NCBI GenBank assembly: GCA_016928995.1
Contig: JAFGJS010000039.1
Span: 1-7,822, forward strand
Direction: 5' to 3'
Length of the DNA stretch: 7,822 nt
From: Candidatus Sumerlaeota bacterium
GTDB taxonomy: Bacteria > Sumerlaeota > Sumerlaeia > JAFGJS01
The translations under genes were made by a program, and so were the position numbers. This document shows, piece by piece, positions 6,085-7,822 of the stretch. The notes under the pieces are model-generated. The model was given only the letters and a program-made list of their open reading frames with translations, had not been told where the DNA came from and searched no databases. Every line of letters begins with the position of its first letter. Position 1 is the first letter of the stretch.

Positions 6085-7148
6085 TTTTGGATGGCCTGCA
6101 TGACGGATTCCGAGAACGGCAATCCCGACTCGCTTTCGACGTGCCAGTAGTCGTGGTAGTCGTCGTTTGTCAATGGGTATAACTTTTCCGCGCCGATCAA
6201 GATCGCGTTGTTGTGTCTATCGCAAAGGGCGGCCAGCAAGTCCATCGCTTCATCGTGAATCTCCTGCTGTTCGCGCAGCACATCGGGATAGTAGCCTCCC
6301 TCGATGACGAAAATCCGCAAGTTCCGTTCAGCGGCCCAGGCGAAAAACTCATCCAGGATTTCAATGTTCGTCGCAAACCAGTGCGAGTTAATGTAGCGCA
6401 AGGCTTCGAGTTCGGCTTGATCGACGACATCCTGATCCACTGCGGTGATGTCGTCCGCCCGATAGGCGTCCATGCGTTTGAATTTTTTATCCGCCAGCCC
6501 CTTGAAAATATATTGAAGCCGGTAAGCGGCGATTTTGTTGGCGATGAGGAACTCCCAGATCAAGTTTTTATCCACGGTGGAGTCTTTCAGCGGCCATGCG
6601 GCATAGTGCAGCAGCTTGCCGGCAGGTTGCGGCGGCGCCAGTTTGGCGCCAAGCATATTCGTCCAGTTGGCCAGGTCGAAATCCGACAAGGTCAGGATGA
6701 TTGCCTTGTCGCATTTTTTATCGATGATATCGCGATGCAGCAGATAGTCATACGGGCACATCCCGCCCATGGAGAGCATATCGAAATCGTCATGCTTGCC
6801 GGCCCATACTTCATAAAGCCGGCCGACCTGGCTGCTTCCCACCGCGAGATAGTCCACCGGCTCCAGTTCTTGCATCCGCATCAATTCGCATTCCAGCGCG
6901 ACATACTGACGAAATCCCATGTCGCGCACATGGAAACGGTTCAACGCAGCCTGGAGAAAATACGGATTGCGCAGGATCAGCGTTTCAGCGCACAGCGCCA
7001 AGCAGATGGCGAAGAGGATCTTCCATCGCAGCGCAGCGGGCTGCCAAAGCCAAAGCGCAATCGCCCCGCCCAGCGCGAAGACTCCCAGCAACAGCGTCAG
7101 TTTGCATGATAGCGTCATGGCAATATATGAAAGACCAAGGACAAACAT
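6078..7148 (-). CDS. Membrane-anchored SGNH-hydrolase-like protein, probable partner of the MBOAT acyltransferase
   Basis: The protein has 356 residues. The start is the ATG at 7148-7146: AAGGCGG lies 4 bases before it, while the preceding TTG (7151) is too close. Hydrophobic segments at about 16-35 and 42-59, and possibly 2-14, suggest an N-terminal membrane anchor with the rest outside the cytoplasm. GSSQ at 104-107 resembles block I of SGNH esterases (nucleophile S106), and DYWH at 333-336 near the C-terminus supplies a DxxH pair (D333, H336); the YDYLL region after GG at 128-129 could be block II. DltD, AlgX/AlgJ and PatB share this plan and work beside an MBOAT protein in O-acylation of cell-surface polymers. 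The gene begins 9 bases after the MBOAT stop, whose TAA overlaps the Shine-Dalgarno, so translation is probably coupled. The exact family and acceptor polymer are not recognisable. Confidence 0.85.
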   Translation of the reverse strand: MFVLGLSYIAMTLSCKLTLLLGVFALGGAIALWLWQPAALRWKILFAICLALCAETLILRNPYFLQAALNRFHVRDMGFRQYVALECELMRMQELEPVDYLAVGSSQVGRLYEVWAGKHDDFDMLSMGGMCPYDYLLHRDIIDKKCDKAIILTLSDFDLANWTNMLGAKLAPPQPAGKLLHYAAWPLKDSTVDKNLIWEFLIANKIAAYRLQYIFKGLADKKFKRMDAYRADDITAVDQDVVDQAELEALRYINSHWFATNIEILDEFFAWAAERNLRIFVIEGGYYPDVLREQQEIHDEAMDLLAALCDRHNNAILIGAEKLYPLTNDDYHDYWHVESESGLPFSESVMQAIQNY

Positions 7149-7157
7149 CAATCCGCC

Positions 7158-7742
7158 TTAAAATTGAAAGTAAATAAAACTCCGCGTGCCCCAATTGCCG
7201 AACATCAGCAGCAGGTAAATCATGCCGATGACCAGCGTGATTTTATGATAGTCGTTGTCGAGCGGCATCTCGCGATGCGCTCCCCGCCGGAATTGCATCG
7301 CGAGAATCAACGTTGGAATCGATGCATAAAAGATCGTGCTGCCCAGCAGATACCTGGACTTCACCGTGGGCGCGAAGAAGTTGAACAACAGGCTTTCGCT
7401 GATGGATTTTAATGCCGCCATGTCTGGGGCGCGGAAAATCATCCAGCCCACGCAGGTGAGTTGAAACATGACGAACACTGCGGCCCAGCGCCATCGCGGA
7501 TATTTGCGCAGCGCCTCTTCCACTTTGGCCAGGCGGAACGCGACCAGCAACATTCCGTGATAGGCGCCCCACACCACAAAATGCCACGCCGCACCGTGCC
7601 AGAGGCCGCCCAGCAGCATGGTGATCGTCAGATTACGCAAGGTGCGCGCCGTTCCATACCGGTTACCGCCCAGCGGAATGTAGAGGTAATCGCGCAGCCA
7701 GCGCGACAGGGTGATGTGCCAATGCTGCCAGAACTCGCTAGC
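7158..7742 (-). CDS. MBOAT family O-acyltransferase, AlgI-like (C-terminal part; 5' end displaced)
   Basis: About 194 residues of the membrane-bound O-acyltransferase family remain, running from ASEFWQHWH to the TAA at 7160-7158. Family signatures are clear: EFWQHWHITLSRWLRDYLYI, PLGGN, then LLGGLWHGAAW with the catalytic histidine encoded at 7598-7596, followed by hydrophobic helices. Such proteins (AlgI, PatA, DltB) move acyl groups across the membrane to a partner esterase/transferase; RDYLYIPLGGN favours the AlgI branch. A full protein has about 450-500 residues, so the first half is missing. Upstream of 7742 the frame stays open to the window edge, but the translation (RITRLEQEKALFQR) is hydrophilic and unlike the expected membrane helix and NFNRPY-type segment. 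The break coincides with CTAG and an IS-like end, so the gene is probably interrupted. A short gene start at the TTG of 7640 is unlikely because conserved sequence precedes it. Confidence 0.85.
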   Translation of the reverse strand, partial: ASEFWQHWHITLSRWLRDYLYIPLGGNRYGTARTLRNLTITMLLGGLWHGAAWHFVVWGAYHGMLLVAFRLAKVEEALRKYPRWRWAAVFVMFQLTCVGWMIFRAPDMAALKSISESLLFNFFAPTVKSRYLLGSTIFYASIPTLILAMQFRRGAHREMPLDNDYHKITLVIGMIYLLLMFGNWGTRSFIYFQF

Positions 7743-7822
7743 AGCCCGTTGAAAAAGGGCCTTTTCTTGTTCCAGCCGCGTTATGCGGCCTTCCAGCGCG
7801 ATGTTTGTTGTAAGGCCAAGAT
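7742..7822 (-). mobile_element. Probable terminus of an insertion sequence inserted in the MBOAT gene (partial)
   Basis: MBOAT homology stops at CTAG (7738-7741). The next bases, CAGCCCGTTGAAAAAGGGCC, resemble terminal inverted repeats of DDE insertion sequences (IS1182/IS4-like ends of the form CAGnCnGTTGAAAAA), and CTAG would suit a 4-bp target duplication. GCCC (7744-7747) and GGGC (7757-7760) form a small stem. On the minus strand 7822-7781 reads as 13 codons ending TSRWKAA and a TAA stop, which could be the C-terminus of a transposase. Only 81 bases are visible, so neither the other end nor the second CTAG can be seen. The alternative is a rearrangement or assembly join. Confidence 0.45.

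Noticed and set aside
6105-6125. Hairpin GGATTCCG / CGGCAATCC just beyond the phosphatase stop as a possible terminator
   Set aside because: It has a bulge, no T-run on the plus strand, and lies inside the coding sequence of the SGNH gene.
6213-7109. 298-codon plus-strand open frame opposite the SGNH gene
   Set aside because: No motifs or ribosome binding site; the minus frame has membrane segments, SGNH-like motifs and operon spacing with the MBOAT gene.
7149-7151. TTG start for the SGNH gene at 7151
   Set aside because: Only one or two bases separate it from AAGGCGG; the adjacent ATG at 7148 has a workable spacing.
1-7822. CRISPR array, rRNA, toxin-antitoxin or phage-defence genes
   Set aside because: No evenly spaced short repeats, no rRNA sequence, and no small gene pairs or defence motifs were seen on either strand.

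Overview
The window looks like bacterial chromosome from a Gram-negative-type lineage. Coding sequence is moderately GC-rich and the spacers are AT-richer. A large secreted glycanase carries LamG and Ig-like modules, a design common in polysaccharide-degrading PVC-type bacteria, Bacteroidota and environmental candidate phyla. The phylum cannot be fixed from the sequence alone.

Layout, left to right. (1) Positions 3-74: the C-terminal tail of an unidentified plus-strand protein. (2) Positions 75-434: an AT-rich spacer of 360 bases with overlapping inverted repeats and no convincing gene. (3) Positions 435-4202: one 1255-residue secreted multidomain protein. Its order is signal peptide, unassigned N-terminal region, betagamma-crystallin-like module, GH128-type catalytic core, then LamG / Ig-like / LamG / Ig-like / LamG. 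A strong hairpin terminator follows. (4) Positions 4410-4496: a complete tRNA-Leu (anticodon CAG) with encoded CCA and its own terminator. (5) Positions 4554-4680: a regulatory spacer with a 12-nt tandem repeat, a palindrome, a near-consensus promoter and a leader hairpin. (6) Positions 4681-6084: an exported PhoA-family alkaline phosphatase with all catalytic and metal-binding residues. (7) Minus strand, 7742 down to 6078: an AlgI-like MBOAT acyltransferase (3' part only) followed by a membrane-anchored SGNH-like protein, arranged as a translationally coupled pair. (8) Positions 7742-7822: sequence that breaks the MBOAT gene right after a CTAG tetranucleotide and resembles the end of an insertion sequence.

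Functionally, the glycanase probably attacks beta-1,3-glucan-type polysaccharide outside the cell. The phosphatase releases phosphate from organic esters in the periplasm or at the surface. The MBOAT/SGNH pair is the standard apparatus for moving acyl groups across the membrane onto an exported polysaccharide. These are three separate transcription units around a tRNA gene, not one pathway. The phosphatase and SGNH genes converge and overlap by 7 bases. No new multi-gene system is evident. The most notable points are the module order of the glycanase, the repeat array upstream of the phosphatase, and the apparent insertion junction in the MBOAT gene.
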